A DNA stretch of 7,267 nucleotides, taken from the NCBI GenBank assembly GCA_964417785.1, contig CAYQJO010000217.1:1-7267 (forward strand), in the 5' to 3' direction. The notes under the pieces are model-generated. The model made no database searches. It worked only from the letters and a program-made list of their open reading frames with translations, and had not been told where the DNA came from. The translations under genes and the position numbers were made by a program. Source of the DNA: DAOTUL01 sp034437435 (lineage in GTDB: Bacteria; Chloroflexota; Anaerolineae; Aggregatilineales; Phototrophicaceae). Shown in pieces: positions 6,484-7,267 of this stretch (positions are counted from its first letter, which is position 1; each line of letters begins with the position of its first letter).

Positions 6484-6506
6484 TCAATTTCCGGAGTCTC
6501 CAATTT
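6472..6506 (+). repeat. Near-palindrome and direct repeat over the rpoB P2 start region
   Basis: TTGGAGTATACTTCAA (6472-6487) is a 16-bp imperfect palindrome in which seven of eight symmetric pairs match, centred on the P2 -10 box. The segment CTTCAATTT (6482-6490) is repeated as CTCCAATTT (6498-6506), 16 bp on, and GGAGT precedes each copy. TTGGAG (6472-6477) also pairs with CTCCAA (6498-6503). This could be an operator or an early leader hairpin; no regulator is identified. Confidence 0.45.
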
Positions 6507-6573
6507 ACACTCTATGCAATACATAACAACCCACGATTATTCGCCACGATTCGCCCGGTTTGAAGTCATCCGT

Positions 6574-6579
6574 GAGGAG
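6574..6579 (+). promoter_or_regulatory. Ribosome binding site GAGGAG deciding a TTG start for rpoB
   Basis: GAGGAG, a strong Shine-Dalgarno match, ends 7 nt before TTG at 6587. The only nearby in-frame alternatives are GTG at 6572, which would overlap this site, and TTG at 6560. Confidence 0.75.
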
Positions 6580-6586
6580 CGCTACT

Positions 6587-7267
6587 TTGGAAAATAATCG
6601 AGTCAAAAATTATGCCCGAACCCCTGATGTTCAGGCACTGCCATCGTTGATTGAGGTTCAACTTCAGTCTTTCCAGTGGTTCATTGATGAAGGCTTGATT
6701 GAACTGTTTGACGAGATCAGTCCTATTGAGAGTTTCAATGGGAACTTGCGGCTGTATCTACCGGGGAGCAGTCCGGAGGCCGAACAATTTGGCCTGACCT
6801 ACTGGTTTGAGGACCCCAAGTACGATAAAGACCTGTGCCTGGAAAGGGACATGTCGTATGCGGCTCCGCTCTATGTGCGTGTCGCGCTGGTCAACCGTGA
6901 AGCCGGCGATGAGGTGGTGATCTCCGACATCTTCATGGGCGATTTCCCACTGATGACTGAGAAAGGCACGTTCATCATCAATGGCACCGAACGTGTGGTC
7001 GTCAGCCAGTTGATCCGCTCACCGGGTGTGTATTTTGATGCGGAAGAGGATCGTACCACCGGACGTCTGATGGCAAACGCCAAGTTGATCCCGGATCGCG
7101 GCGCGTGGATGGAGTTCGAGACGCGCAAAACCGATCATATGACGATCAAGTTCAACCGCAAGCGCACGGTACCGGTGACGGTCCTGCTGCGGGCGCTGGC
7201 GGCGGTCAGTGATGCCCTGCCAGCCGAGTTGTCCCCGGTGCAGACCGGTGAGGATGATGAGATTCTC
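6587..7267 (+). CDS. rpoB: RNA polymerase beta subunit, N-terminal 227 residues
   Basis: The frame from TTG at 6587 is open to the window edge (227 codons), so this is the N-terminal fifth or so of a protein usually 1,100-1,400 residues long. RpoB forms much of the catalytic cleft of RNA polymerase and is the target of rifampicin. ALPSLIEVQLQSFQWFIDEG (about 17-36) is the typical start, followed by SPIESFNGNLRLY and later FGLTYWFEDPKYDKDLC. The hallmark ERVVVSQLIRSPGVYF ends near residue 150. The lobe following about 150 (ANAKLIPDRGAWMEFET and FNRKRTVPVTVLLRALA) also matches the beta subunit. No ATG lies near the start; TTG with GAGGAG 7 nt upstream is the best choice. The usual rplL neighbour is absent: a sigma-factor unit lies upstream instead, and rpoB has its own tandem promoters. 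rpoC probably follows outside the window. Confidence 0.97.
   Translation, partial: MENNRVKNYARTPDVQALPSLIEVQLQSFQWFIDEGLIELFDEISPIESFNGNLRLYLPGSSPEAEQFGLTYWFEDPKYDKDLCLERDMSYAAPLYVRVALVNREAGDEVVISDIFMGDFPLMTEKGTFIINGTERVVVSQLIRSPGVYFDAEEDRTTGRLMANAKLIPDRGAWMEFETRKTDHMTIKFNRKRTVPVTVLLRALAAVSDALPAELSPVQTGEDDEIL

Noticed and set aside
6400..6597. Rightward 65-codon open frame in the rpoB leader
   Set aside because: It starts at TTG, covers both rpoB promoters and has no ribosome site, so it is a chance frame.

Overview
The window looks like ordinary chromosome from a moderately GC-rich bacterium, most likely a member of the Chloroflexota. That is an inference from protein character: a DUF2723-type membrane glycosyltransferase with a C-terminal beta-domain, a receiver-CpaE fusion with a GTTT-type P-loop, and the style of the RpoB N-terminus. 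There is no 16S or other taxonomic marker to confirm it. I see no mobile element, CRISPR array, tRNA or phage gene.

Left part (1-4035). A large membrane glycosyltransferase gene runs leftward off the window edge. It is divergent from a short rightward gene for a BCP/PrxQ-type peroxiredoxin. The peroxiredoxin gene meets, tail to tail with a 9-bp overlap, a leftward gene for a YabE-like wall protein (membrane anchor, DUF348-like repeats, G5, 3D). Immediately upstream of that gene, on the same strand, is a clear signal recognition particle (SRP) RNA gene with a near-consensus sigma-70 promoter. A naive open frame extends the wall protein backwards through the SRP RNA to a false TTG start; the real start is at 3819.

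Right part (4036-7267). All genes run rightward: a receiver domain fused to a CpaE/TadZ-like ATPase lacking both lysines of the deviant Walker A motif, an ECF-type sigma factor, a small single-pass membrane protein 3 bp behind it (candidate anti-sigma factor), then the 5' third or less of rpoB. rpoB has its own leader with two sigma-70-like promoters in tandem and starts at TTG.

How they fit together. The SRP RNA and rpoB are core housekeeping genes. The sigma factor and small membrane protein look like a regulatory pair, possibly co-transcribed with the receiver-CpaE gene. The most interesting points are the SRP RNA feeding directly into a wall-protein gene, its unusually long closing stem, a near-palindrome centred on the -10 box of the proximal rpoB promoter, and the cysteine-free candidate anti-sigma protein. 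I do not see a clearly new multi-gene system.
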